A stretch of DNA of 64,000 nt. Origin: an uncultured Clostridium sp. (GTDB taxonomy: Bacteria > Bacillota > Clostridia > Clostridiales > Clostridiaceae). The DNA lies in assembly GCA_900543325.1 (NCBI GenBank), contig UQQU01000003.1, positions 1-64,000 of the forward strand. Direction: 5' to 3'. Made by a program: the position numbers and the translations under genes. Position 1 is the first letter of the stretch. Each line of letters begins with the position of its first letter. This document shows, in pieces, positions 56,023-64,000 of the stretch. The notes under the pieces are model-generated. The model did no database searches. It worked only from the letters and a program-made list of their open reading frames with translations, and was not told the origin of the DNA.

Positions 56023-56602
56023 CTAAATTGTTCATTATAGCTTAAGTGCCGTGATGACGAAAATTAATGATATTACCTCCAGGAATTAGTGTAATTTGCG
56101 TTAAGAATTTAATTACAATATTCCTTACGATAATATCATTAATTTTTCTCTATCACTAGCTTTTAAGCTAAAGGATACAATTTCCTGCGTAACCACCTTA
56201 AGAGTTAACGACTTCTGCTATATTTTATATAATAAATTGTTAACTTCTAAGATATATATTTTTAAATAAACTAAGAATATTAATATACAAATTAACTATC
56301 TTATCAAAATAATATGTAGCACAAAACATTAACTATAAAGTGGCGTATTATAAGCAAACACATGTAAAAAGAAAAAAATGAAATATTTATTTGGAGGTAT
56401 CATTGAAATTAAGCCGTAGAATTTAATAATTGATGGAGTAAAGTTGCGTAAAGAAGTTTTTACTGTTTGAGCGAATAGCGAGTTTAAAAACTTTAGCAAA
56501 CTTTACGGAATCAATTATATAAATTCTAGGTGAAAATTTCACCTTTACCGTAAGATAAATATTCCATTTTTTCGCTTCCATTTGGTGCGCAATATTATTC
56601 AA
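56023..56602 (+). repeat. structured intergenic element, copy 2
   Basis: 580 bp, homologous to 26495-27168, same orientation. It starts directly after the ABC exporter stop codon (CTAAATTGTTC) and ends GTGCGCAATATTATTCAA inside the dedA frame. The three hairpins are kept: 56050-56150, 56186-56356 and 56371-56573. Where the sequence differs from copy 1, pairing is mostly kept: CCAC/GTGG against CCCC/GGGG, GTAAAGTTGC with GCAAACTTTAC (one bulge) against TTGAACTTGC/GCAAGTTCAA, and ATTGAT/ATCAAT against CTTTGT/ACAAAG. No ORF and no clear terminal inverted repeats or target duplication. Confidence 0.8.
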
Positions 56603-57099
56603 CGGAGTATTGTTTTTAGGCCGAAGTATCCGAAGGAGATTAATGCAGTATTCCATATACTAATTCCTAAAGTTGAATATAATAAAAAACCACCAAAATC
56701 AAATCTTAACACTCCTGAAACTAAAGATATTAAAACTCTTGCTACAGGAATAAGCCTACATATAAAAACTGTTTTATTTCCATATTTATTTGAGTATTTA
56801 AATATTTTTTCTATATACTTTTTAGTTTTTTCTGATTTCTTATTAAACCAACCTAAAATTGGTGTTCCAAAATAATATCCTATTATATAGAATACACAAC
56901 TTCCAAATACAGCTGCTACTATTGATATTAATATTACTAAAAAAAGATTTCCTCTAGTTTCTGCAACACAGGCTCCAATAGTTGGCATTACTACTGTAGC
57001 TGGAACACCTGGACAATTTAGATGCTCTAAAAAAATCACTACAAATAAAAAAAATAAACCATAGTTTACAAAATAATTTAAAATTAATTCAATTCCCAT
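56599..57099 (-). pseudogene. DedA-family membrane protein, C-terminus truncated
   Basis: 166 residues; DedA proteins are usually about 200. The core is present: FLEHLNCPGVPATVVMP, GYYFGTPILGW and CRLIPVARVLISLVSGVLRF (signature Arg and Pro). After SFGYF the sequence turns into GLKTILR and a stop codon that lies inside the end of structured repeat copy 2. The final membrane helix is missing. The family supports membrane homeostasis as lipid transporters or scramblases. The product may be non-functional. GAGGG precedes the ATG. Confidence 0.75.
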
Positions 57100-57390
57100 A
57101 AATAATTACCCTCTTTTTTGTAGTCTTTGCTACATAAATATTGTTTTATAATATGTTAATAAATTGAAATATATACTGCTTTATTATTACTTAACCATAA
57201 TATGCTTTACTTATGAATTCTTAACTTTTTGTTACATTTATTATTTTTTTCTTAATTATTTTATGTTACCGATTTCATTTTCTTGGAATATTACTATAAT
57301 AGTTGTATAATAATCTATGATTTAATAACAGTTTAACTTTTGTTTAACAAATATTTAATACAGAAATAATCAATCATAGGGGGATTTTTT

Positions 57391-59568
57391 ATGAAACTTT
57401 CTTTTAAGGAGCAATCAACCCGCTCATTTTTGAAATTTTTATTTGCTCCATTAATTATTAACTTTATTATTGAACTTTGTAGTAGAAGAAGTCTAGGTGA
57501 TACTTTTGGATATATATTTGGATCTCCACTAGTATTTTTATATAATTCATTAATTATATTAGCTACACTGTCTATTGTATTGTTATTTAAAAGAAGAACA
57601 TTTTTCTTTACTTTAATAACTACTATATGGATAGGATTTGGTATAACTAATGGAATCATACTAAGTAATAGGGTAACCCCTTTTACAGCTACTGATTTAA
57701 CACTTGCTGACTTAGGTTTAGGAATAATATCTAAATATTTATCTCCAACTGTTACTAATATTATAGCTGGCTTTTTAATCCTTGTAATTATTGGAATTGT
57801 ATTCCTATTCTTTAAAGGGCCTAAATATAAAGGAAAACTTAATTATAAGAAAAATATATTAATTGTTACATGTGTATGGGCTTTTCTTTTCCTTTCAACA
57901 AAAGTTGCTTTAGGATTTAATGTAATTGCTTCTTACTTTGGAAATATTGCATTTGCTTATGAAGATTATGGCTTCCCTTATTGTTTCTCTAATACCTTAT
58001 TAAATACAGGTATTGATAAGCCAAAAGATTATTCTGAGGAAAAAATTGCTTCTATTTCTGATTTAATTGCATCAAATAATACAAGCAATGAGGTTGGCAG
58101 TAATGACATTTTACTAGCTAGTACAGAAGGTGGATTAAATCACGAAACTGATTCAGATAAACCAAATATAGTAATGGTCCAATTAGAATCATTCTTTGAT
58201 CCAACATTAGTTAAGTATTTACAATTTTCTCAAGACCCAGTACCTAATTTCAGAAAACTTATGGAAAATTATTCATCTGGATATTTAACAGTTCCATCTG
58301 TTGGTGCCGGTACTGCAAACACAGAATTTGAAGTACTAACTGGTATGAGTTTACAATTCTTTGGTCCTGGAGAATACCCATATAAGACTATTCTTCAAGA
58401 AAGCACTGCTGAAAGTGTAAGCTATGATTTAAAAGAATTAGGTTATTCCACTCATGCTATTCACAATAACAAAGGGACTTTCTATGGTAGAAACTTTGTA
58501 TTTTCACAATTAGGATTTGATACATTTACATCTTTAGAATATATGAATGTTGAAGAATATACTCCAAAAGATTGGGCAAAAGATTTTTACCTTACAGATG
58601 AAATACTTAAGTGTTTAAACTCTACTGAAGGTTCAGATTTTGTATATACTATTTCTGTACAAGCCCATGGAGATTATCCAAAGGAAAAAGTATTAGAAAA
58701 TCCTCAAATTGAAGTTAGTGGATTACCTGATGAAGAAACTACTAATGCTTTCACATATTATATAAATCAATTATATGAAGTTGACCAATTTGTTGGAGAA
58801 TTAGTAGAAGCACTTTCTAATATTGATGAAGATACTGTTTTAGTTTTATTCGGAGATCACTTACCAACATTAGGTTTTAAAGATGAAGATTTAGTTAATA
58901 ACTCTATCTTCCAAACTGAATATGTTATTTGGAGCAATTTTGATATGCCTAAAAATGATCAAGATTTAACTGCATATCAATTAACATCATCTGTATTAAA
59001 TAGCTTAAATATAGATAATGGTGTTTTAACAAAATTCCATAATCAATTTAAAAATACAAGTGATTATTTAGCTGATTTAAAATTATTACAATATGATATG
59101 TTATATGGTGAACAATATATTTATGATGGTACTAATCCATTTATAGCAACAGACTTAAAAATGGGAACTTATGATATTTCTATAACAGATGTTTATGAAG
59201 AAATTGCTACCCCAGAAGAAAGTACTATAAGTGAAGAAGTTGCCGTAACTGAAGAAAGTGAAAATCTAGACAGTGCTGAAAATCTAGAGGAAAGTCCAGT
59301 TTCGGAAAACACTGAAATAACCGAAGAAATAGATGAATCAGAAGCAAAGAAAAACCTTATTGTAAAAGGTGAAAACTTTAATGAATTTAGTAAAATTTAT
59401 ATCAATGGTAAATATACTAAAACTGTATTTATAGATTCTAATACACTTATGGTTAAGAATAGCAAGTTAGAGCCTAATTCTTCAATAGTAGTTATTCAGC
59501 GTACAACTGGTGGTGGAAAATTAAGTTCTACAAATGAATTTATTTATCCAGTTATATCAGAAGAATAA
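57391..59568 (+). CDS. lipoteichoic acid synthase-type sulfatase-fold enzyme
   Basis: 725 residues. Five N-terminal membrane helices (to about 190), then an extracellular sulfatase-fold domain (about 250-580) with MVQLESFFDP (metal-binding Glu), GAGTANTEFEVLTG (catalytic Thr), NNKGTFYGRN and LFGDHLPTLG (metal-binding Asp and His). It should polymerise glycerol phosphate from phosphatidylglycerol. Past about 600 there is an acidic linker rich in Glu and Ser, then a small TIG/Ig-like domain (about 655-725), an unusual extension. GGGGG precedes the ATG. The 291-bp gap upstream shows no clear regulatory element. Confidence 0.9.
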   Translation: MKLSFKEQSTRSFLKFLFAPLIINFIIELCSRRSLGDTFGYIFGSPLVFLYNSLIILATLSIVLLFKRRTFFFTLITTIWIGFGITNGIILSNRVTPFTATDLTLADLGLGIISKYLSPTVTNIIAGFLILVIIGIVFLFFKGPKYKGKLNYKKNILIVTCVWAFLFLSTKVALGFNVIASYFGNIAFAYEDYGFPYCFSNTLLNTGIDKPKDYSEEKIASISDLIASNNTSNEVGSNDILLASTEGGLNHETDSDKPNIVMVQLESFFDPTLVKYLQFSQDPVPNFRKLMENYSSGYLTVPSVGAGTANTEFEVLTGMSLQFFGPGEYPYKTILQESTAESVSYDLKELGYSTHAIHNNKGTFYGRNFVFSQLGFDTFTSLEYMNVEEYTPKDWAKDFYLTDEILKCLNSTEGSDFVYTISVQAHGDYPKEKVLENPQIEVSGLPDEETTNAFTYYINQLYEVDQFVGELVEALSNIDEDTVLVLFGDHLPTLGFKDEDLVNNSIFQTEYVIWSNFDMPKNDQDLTAYQLTSSVLNSLNIDNGVLTKFHNQFKNTSDYLADLKLLQYDMLYGEQYIYDGTNPFIATDLKMGTYDISITDVYEEIATPEESTISEEVAVTEESENLDSAENLEESPVSENTEITEEIDESEAKKNLIVKGENFNEFSKIYINGKYTKTVFIDSNTLMVKNSKLEPNSSIVVIQRTTGGGKLSSTNEFIYPVISEE

Positions 59569-59621
59569 ATTACAATATATAAGTTAATAGTTAAACTCAA
59601 ATTTAAGTTTTAAAGATAATT

Positions 59622-59668
59622 AAATGCAGTATATATTTTGTTTTATACAAAATATATACTGCATTTTA
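59622..59668. terminator. bidirectional terminator
   Basis: AAATGCAGTATATATTTTG and its exact complement form a 19-bp stem with a 7-nt loop between convergent genes; it just overlaps the next stop codon. Confidence 0.9.
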
Positions 59669-60364
59669 TGTTTCTATATATCCAGAATCTTCCTTTAATT
59701 TCTTTAACTCCTCATCAGTTAAATTTCTCCATTTACCATACTCTATATTATCAACTTTTATATTCATTATTCTAACTCGCTCTAATTTTGTTACTGTATA
59801 TCCAAAAGCTTTAGTCATTCTTCTAATTTGCTTATTAAGACCTTGTGTCAATATAATATTGAAAGTATTATTACTTATTTTAGTAACTCTACAAGGCCTT
59901 GTAATAGCCTCTCCAATATCAACTCCAGCGGACATTCCTTCAATAAAATTATCATCAAATTCTTTATCTACAGTTACTATATACTCTTTTTCATGCAAGT
60001 TATCTGCTTCTAATATTCTATTTGATAGCACCCCATCATTGGTCATTATTATTAACCCCTGTGATTCCTTATCTAATCTTCCAACAGGAAATATGTATTG
60101 TCCAAAATTCATATAATCTATTATATTATTCTTAACATTTTCTGCTGCTGTACAAGTTATACCTACTGGCTTATTTAAAGCTATGTATATCTTCTCCCTC
60201 GCTTTTACTTTTTCTCCATCCAATAATATATCATCATATTCCTCAACCCATTGTCCTGGCTGACATAAAACACCATTTACAATAACTCTCTTTTCTTCAA
60301 TTAATCTATTAGTTTCTCTTCTAGAACAAATCCCTAAATTACTAAAATATTTGTTTATTCTCAT
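59666..60364 (-). CDS. 23S rRNA pseudouridine synthase (RluF/RluB type)
   Basis: 232 residues from ATG 60364 (GGAAGGA 12 nt before); an in-frame start at 60409 would add a tail that does not look like the family. An S4 RNA-binding domain (MRINKYFSNLGICSRRETNR) is followed by the catalytic domain with VGRLDKESQGLIIMTND (catalytic Asp), KEYIVTVD and GLNKQIRRMTKAFGY. It is closest in style to RluF; the exact target uridine cannot be assigned. Confidence 0.88.
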   Translation of the reverse strand: MRINKYFSNLGICSRRETNRLIEEKRVIVNGVLCQPGQWVEEYDDILLDGEKVKAREKIYIALNKPVGITCTAAENVKNNIIDYMNFGQYIFPVGRLDKESQGLIIMTNDGVLSNRILEADNLHEKEYIVTVDKEFDDNFIEGMSAGVDIGEAITRPCRVTKISNNTFNIILTQGLNKQIRRMTKAFGYTVTKLERVRIMNIKVDNIEYGKWRNLTDEELKKLKEDSGYIET

Positions 60365-60460
60365 ATAAAAACTTTGTCCTTCCGTTATTAAAATTATTAT
60401 TATAAACACACTCTAAAATAATAACTATTATACTTCTAACCCCTTGCAAATTACAATAAA

Positions 60461-60488
60461 AAGCCGAATAATAATAATCCGACTTTTA
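60461..60488 (-). terminator. terminator after the cation efflux gene
   Basis: AAAAGTCGG and CCGGCTTTT-like arms (one mismatch) with an ATTATT loop and trailing T on the minus strand, 18 bp past the stop codon. Confidence 0.7.
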
Positions 60489-60505
60489 ATTTTACTTACA
60501 GTTAT

Positions 60506-61378
60506 TTAATTATTATATGGTTCTGTATGAATATTTATCTCCTTAATATAATTTAGATTAGAAATTATACTATGCTCTAAATTATCTGCAATATCATGCG
60601 CCTCTTCTAATGTTTTACTTTTATCAATAAAAATACTCATATCAATATATGCAATAGATCCATACTTTCTTGACTTAAAGTCTTTTATTCCATATATCTT
60701 TTTATTGTTATCTATTAAGGATTTAATTTCTCTAATATCTTCTTTACTTATTGAACTATCCATTAACTCATCACAAGCTGATTTTAATATTTCTATCCCT
60801 ACCTTTATAACAACTATTGCAACTATAATTGATGCTATTGGATCTAATATTTTAAAACCAAGCATTGCACCGCCAATTCCGATAAATGCTGCTATAGATG
60901 AAAATGCATCTGATCTATGATGCCATGCATCAGCTTTCAATGATGATGAATTAATTTTCTTAGCTACTCTAATTGTAATTTGATATTGATATTCTTTAAC
61001 TGCTATTGATATTAAAGCTACAGCTAATGGTAGCGCATTAGGTACTAATATATTATTTATATTAATTAAATCTTTAAACCCATCATATCCTATTTTTAAA
61101 GCAATACCTATAAGTACAGCAGCTAAAATAAATGAAACTAAACTCTCAGCCTTTTCATGACCATATTGATGTTCATCATCCCTTGGCTTTCTTGAAATTT
61201 TATTTCCTATAAGAATTCCAATTGAAGTTATTATATCTGAAGCCGAATGTAATCCATCAGCAATTATAGCCGTAGAATTTCCCAAAATACCTGCTAATAT
61301 TTTTAGTATGGTCAATCCTATATTAAGTAAAATTGATATTACTGTTATTTTATTAGATTCATCATACCTGTTTCCCAC
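60506..61378 (-). CDS. cation diffusion facilitator (CDF) metal exporter
   Basis: 290 residues starting at GTG 61378, 6 nt after GGAGG. Six helices with the paired metal sites IADGLHSASD and LKADAWHHRSDAFSS, and a C-terminal cytoplasmic domain (about 200-290) ending EINIHTEPY. The family exports Zn2+, Fe2+, Mn2+ or Co2+ against protons. A Fur-box-like sequence upstream hints at an iron link. Confidence 0.9.
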   Translation of the reverse strand: MGNRYDESNKITVISILLNIGLTILKILAGILGNSTAIIADGLHSASDIITSIGILIGNKISRKPRDDEHQYGHEKAESLVSFILAAVLIGIALKIGYDGFKDLININNILVPNALPLAVALISIAVKEYQYQITIRVAKKINSSSLKADAWHHRSDAFSSIAAFIGIGGAMLGFKILDPIASIIVAIVVIKVGIEILKSACDELMDSSISKEDIREIKSLIDNNKKIYGIKDFKSRKYGSIAYIDMSIFIDKSKTLEEAHDIADNLEHSIISNLNYIKEINIHTEPYNN

Positions 61379-61467
61379 AATATGCCTCCTATTATCATTT
61401 GATAATTTTATTATATGTTAATCATTAATATATGTACTTACTTAAAATTATTTTCATTAATCTCATT

Positions 61468-61482
61468 TGATAATGATTTTAA
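61468..61482. promoter_or_regulatory. Fur-box-like sequence
   Basis: TGATAATGATTTTAA matches 13 of 15 positions of the 7-1-7 Fur box TGATAATGATTATCA, 90 bp upstream of the CDF gene. AT-rich DNA makes chance matches common. Confidence 0.35.
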
Positions 61483-61496
61483 TTAATAAAAAGAAA

Positions 61497-61574
61497 AAAT
61501 AAGTAGATTATTTTCGAACTTTGCCTATTTATCTTATATAAGCTAACCCATATAAATATCTACTTATTTCTTCT
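61497..61574 (-). terminator. hairpin after narC
   Basis: AAATAAGTAGAT and ATCTACTTATTT form a 12-bp outer stem around an AT-rich loop, 30 bp past the narC stop codon. Confidence 0.65.
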
Positions 61575-61603
61575 AAATTATAATATCTTTTTAGTTCTAT
61601 TTT

Positions 61604-62827
61604 TTAATATACAAACTCTAGATTTTCTTTTTCATTAAAGAAATCAGAATAATCTATATCAAATAGTGGCTTTTTAACTTTTCTTATATCGATATTCTCT
61701 TTTATAAGTTGTGTCAATACTCCCACATAGGATAAATCGCCTTGAACTATAGCACCATATATTATTCCATCTTTATGAATTATCTTTTTATAATCCTTTC
61801 CCTTTACTTGCTTCTCTTCTTTATAACTATCATCTGGTTTATTTACTAATCCTAAAGACATTGTAGCTACTCCACAGAAATTCATAGTATTTTTACTTCC
61901 AAAAAAGTCTTCCATATATACATCCTTACCTATCATATTACTAGCTGCTATAAGACCTTCCTTAACAGCAGTTGGCCATATTGGATTTCTTCCTGTTATG
62001 TCTCCTGCTCCATAAACATCCTTCGCATTAGTCTCACCTTTTGCATTAATTATAAGACCAAATTTATCACACTCTATGCCACTATCCTTTAAAAATCCTA
62101 TATTAGATCTAACACCTGTGCATGCTATTATTAATTCACAAGGTACTTCTTCTCCAGTGTTTAATTTTATTGAAACAGGATTATTATTATCATCTACTAC
62201 AACTTTTTCTGCTCTTACTCCAAACTTAAAGTTTACGCCTTCTTCTTTTAATCTTTCTTGGTATACTTCTGCTGCATAATTATCCAATTGAAGTGGTAAT
62301 ATTCTATCTCCCATTTCAATTAAGGTTATATTTACATCATAATCTAAAAGCCCTGCTAAAGCATCTACACCAACTAATCCAGCACCCAAAATAGCAACAT
62401 TTTTAACCTTTTGAGCCTCTTCCTTAATTTTAATAGCATCATCTAAGTTTCTAAGTCCTATTACATTATTAGCAGTTCTTAAATTTTCTATTGGTGGTAA
62501 AAATGATGATGATCCTGCTGCCAACAGAACCTTATCATAGCTTAAATCCTCATTATTTGATAATTTTAGTTTTTTCTCTTTAATATCTATTCCTATTACT
62601 TCTACTCCTTTTATCCACTTTATATTGTACATGTCAAAAAAGTTCTTTGGAGTAAAGTCTAAAGCTTCAATTTCTCTTCTTCCATCTAAAAAATGATGAA
62701 GTATACATCTTGAATAAACATATTCATCTTTTGATACTAATATTATCTCTATATTTTTATCATTTTCACGTAAAGTTCTAGCTGCATTAATTCCAGATGC
62801 AGATGCTCCTACTATAACATATGCCAT
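61604..62827 (-). CDS. narC: NAD(P)H oxidoreductase of nitrate reductase
   Basis: 407 residues, pyridine nucleotide-disulfide oxidoreductase fold. FAD-binding IVGASASGINAA at the N-terminus, NAD-binding AILGAGLVGVDALAG at about 150, and the second FAD motif DVYGAGDI at about 270. It probably passes electrons from NAD(P)H to the adjacent ferredoxin-like protein and on to the molybdoenzyme, as in the narABC set of C. perfringens. Its ATG overlaps the narB stop by one base. Confidence 0.82.
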   Translation of the reverse strand: MAYVIVGASASGINAARTLRENDKNIEIILVSKDEYVYSRCILHHFLDGRREIEALDFTPKNFFDMYNIKWIKGVEVIGIDIKEKKLKLSNNEDLSYDKVLLAAGSSSFLPPIENLRTANNVIGLRNLDDAIKIKEEAQKVKNVAILGAGLVGVDALAGLLDYDVNITLIEMGDRILPLQLDNYAAEVYQERLKEEGVNFKFGVRAEKVVVDDNNNPVSIKLNTGEEVPCELIIACTGVRSNIGFLKDSGIECDKFGLIINAKGETNAKDVYGAGDITGRNPIWPTAVKEGLIAASNMIGKDVYMEDFFGSKNTMNFCGVATMSLGLVNKPDDSYKEEKQVKGKDYKKIIHKDGIIYGAIVQGDLSYVGVLTQLIKENIDIRKVKKPLFDIDYSDFFNEKENLEFVY

Positions 62828-63240
62828 TATTCATCTACCTCCTCTAAAGTTAATGCATTCATTGGACACTTATCAACACATTGAGGAAAATTTTGCTCTG
62901 TTGATATACACATATCACATTTCATTACTTCTCTATTAGTTTGATAATCCATCTTTAAAACTCCATAAGGACATGCCATTATACACATAAAGCAACTTGC
63001 ACACCTACTTTTATCATAAATTACATATCCACTTTCATCATCTTTTCTCATAGCTCCAGTTGGACATGCATAAACACATTCTGGTCTAGTACAATGTCTA
63101 CAATAAATTGGTGCATATCTTCCCTCGCTATTTATAACTATCCTTCCTCTTGTATCCCTTGATCCATGAGATACTTTACATGCTGTAGTGCATGTTAAAC
63201 AACCAATACATTTTTTTCTATCTATTTTTATTCTCTTCAT
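62827..63240 (-). CDS. narB: 4Fe-4S electron-transfer subunit of nitrate reductase
   Basis: 137 residues from ATG 63240; the in-frame GTG at 63249 lies in the AGGTGA ribosome site. Four Cys clusters typical of a DMSO reductase/HycB-type four-cluster ferredoxin: CIGCLTCTTACK, CRHCTRPECVYACP, CASCFMCIMACP, and CDMC with CVDKCP. No signal peptide, so the complex is cytoplasmic. Lies between narC and narA. Confidence 0.85.
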   Translation of the reverse strand: MKRIKIDRKKCIGCLTCTTACKVSHGSRDTRGRIVINSEGRYAPIYCRHCTRPECVYACPTGAMRKDDESGYVIYDKSRCASCFMCIMACPYGVLKMDYQTNREVMKCDMCISTEQNFPQCVDKCPMNALTLEEVDE

Positions 63241-63249
63241 AATTATCAC

Positions 63250-64000
63250 CTAATCAATCTTTTCTATTTTTACTGGTACATATTTAAAATTCGGTTCCTT
63301 TGAATATGTATCAAATATAGATGGTAATAGTGAATTTGCTTCTATATAATGCATTGGAGCATAAATTTGATCTTTTTTAACAGTTCTACTTAGTTTAACA
63401 AGAAAATTATTACTTACACCATTTGGTGATGTTATTTTAATTGTTTCATTATCCTTGATTCCTAATTCATCAGCTAAATCAGTATTTATATTTACATACC
63501 CTTCATGAGGAACTATAGAAAAAACATCCGGTATCTCTCTAGTTCTTGTTTGTGTATGCCATTGACCAACAGTACCTCTTCCAGTATTAAATAAATATGG
63601 ATATTCCTCTGATTGTTCATAAGGAACTGGTACTACATCTTCATATATAAATTTAGCCTTACCACTTGGTGTATAATACTTATTATCTTCAAATAGTCTT
63701 CTTTCATCTTGCTTTAATTCTTCACCAGCTCTAAATGGCCATTGTACTCCTCTAGAATCTTTTAACATATCATAATCTACACCTGTAATATCACAAGGCA
63801 TTCCTTTAGTACATGCTTTTAATGTTTCAAATGCATCTCTTGGTGTTTTCCATTTATCTAATAATTTACCCATTCCTAAAGCTTTACCTATGCCTAACAT
63901 AATATCATAATCCGTTAATTCATTTTCCTTCTTCTCTAATACTGGATTAAGTTTTGATAGCCTTCTTTCTGTATTTATTAATACACCTTCTTTCTTTAAG
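63250..64000 (-). CDS. narA: molybdopterin oxidoreductase, C-terminal part (nitrate reductase)
   Basis: The frame is open from the window edge (LKKEGVLINTERRLSKL) to the stop at 63250, so the gene begins outside. Visible is the end of the catalytic domain and the molybdopterin-binding C-terminal domain: YLFNTGRGTVGQWHTQTRTR, VNINTDLADELGIKDNETIK and QIYAPMHYIEANSLLPS. This matches cytoplasmic (Nas-like) nitrate reductases and formate dehydrogenases; the neighbours favour nitrate reductase. Its stop overlaps the ribosome site of narB. Confidence 0.8.
   Translation of the reverse strand, partial: LKKEGVLINTERRLSKLNPVLEKKENELTDYDIMLGIGKALGMGKLLDKWKTPRDAFETLKACTKGMPCDITGVDYDMLKDSRGVQWPFRAGEELKQDERRLFEDNKYYTPSGKAKFIYEDVVPVPYEQSEEYPYLFNTGRGTVGQWHTQTRTREIPDVFSIVPHEGYVNINTDLADELGIKDNETIKITSPNGVSNNFLVKLSRTVKKDQIYAPMHYIEANSLLPSIFDTYSKEPNFKYVPVKIEKID

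Noticed and set aside
57333..57659. Minus-strand frame overlapping the start of the LtaS gene
   Set aside because: Antisense to a signal-rich membrane coding region and without motif or ribosome site.
63250..63900. Self-contained 216-residue molybdoenzyme starting at ATG 63900
   Set aside because: The same frame stays open to the window edge and the protein would lack the catalytic domain; it is the end of a longer gene.

Overview
The window is AT-rich chromosome of a Clostridium sensu stricto type Firmicute. Supporting evidence: strong GGAGG-type ribosome binding sites, a tmRNA whose tag ends EDNFALAA, clostridial riboswitches, YesLMN and Bce regulatory modules, and a narA-narB-narC nitrate reductase cluster of the kind known from C. 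perfringens. The secreted enzymes (a sortase-anchored pectinesterase-like protein and a 2381-residue M60 mucin peptidase) suggest life on plant polysaccharide and host mucin, as in the gut.

Layout. 0.1-3.9 kb: surface pectinesterase. 4.5-6.5 kb: decayed integrase and IS630 transposase, lying just beyond the 3' end of ssrA. 6.66-7.28 kb: tmRNA gene whose T-loop is split by a 269-nt group I intron. 7.4-10.4 kb: a candidate small RNA, a histidine kinase beside a gutted response regulator, and a CBS-less MgtE preceded by an acidic leader peptide. 10.7-24.6 kb: sucrose regulon (scrB, scrK, scrA, scrR) split by the M60 peptidase and a MarR-type gene. 25-29.4 kb: an unknown membrane-anchored protein, smpB, structured repeat copy 1, an orphan cobalamin riboswitch, aspartate 4-decarboxylase and a possible micropeptide. 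29.7-41.4 kb: a cytoplasmic nucleotidase-like enzyme, a GH42 galactosidase with a carbohydrate ABC importer, and divergent YesN/YesM/YesL genes. 41.5-46.2 kb: Ugp-like importer with a phosphodiesterase and a HAD phosphatase. 46.4-52.3 kb: BceAB transporter, DUF2871 protein, BceRS-like pair, AraC regulator. 52.5-56 kb: heterodimeric ABC exporter. 56-57.1 kb: structured repeat copy 2, which ends inside a truncated dedA. 57.4-64 kb: LtaS-family enzyme, pseudouridine synthase, cation efflux protein and narCBA (narA runs off the window).

The most notable unexplained structure is the element present at 26495-27168 and 56023-56602. It has no ORF, folds into three long hairpins, and the two copies differ by compensatory base changes. 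Both copies sit at disrupted loci: one directly downstream of a cobalamin riboswitch that has lost its gene, the other ending within dedA. Other strong points are the tmRNA intron, the putative Mg2+-sensing leader peptide before a transporter that lacks its own regulatory domain, and a c-di-GMP-I-like riboswitch with terminator ahead of the mucin peptidase. All assignments come from reading the sequence; no database search was run.
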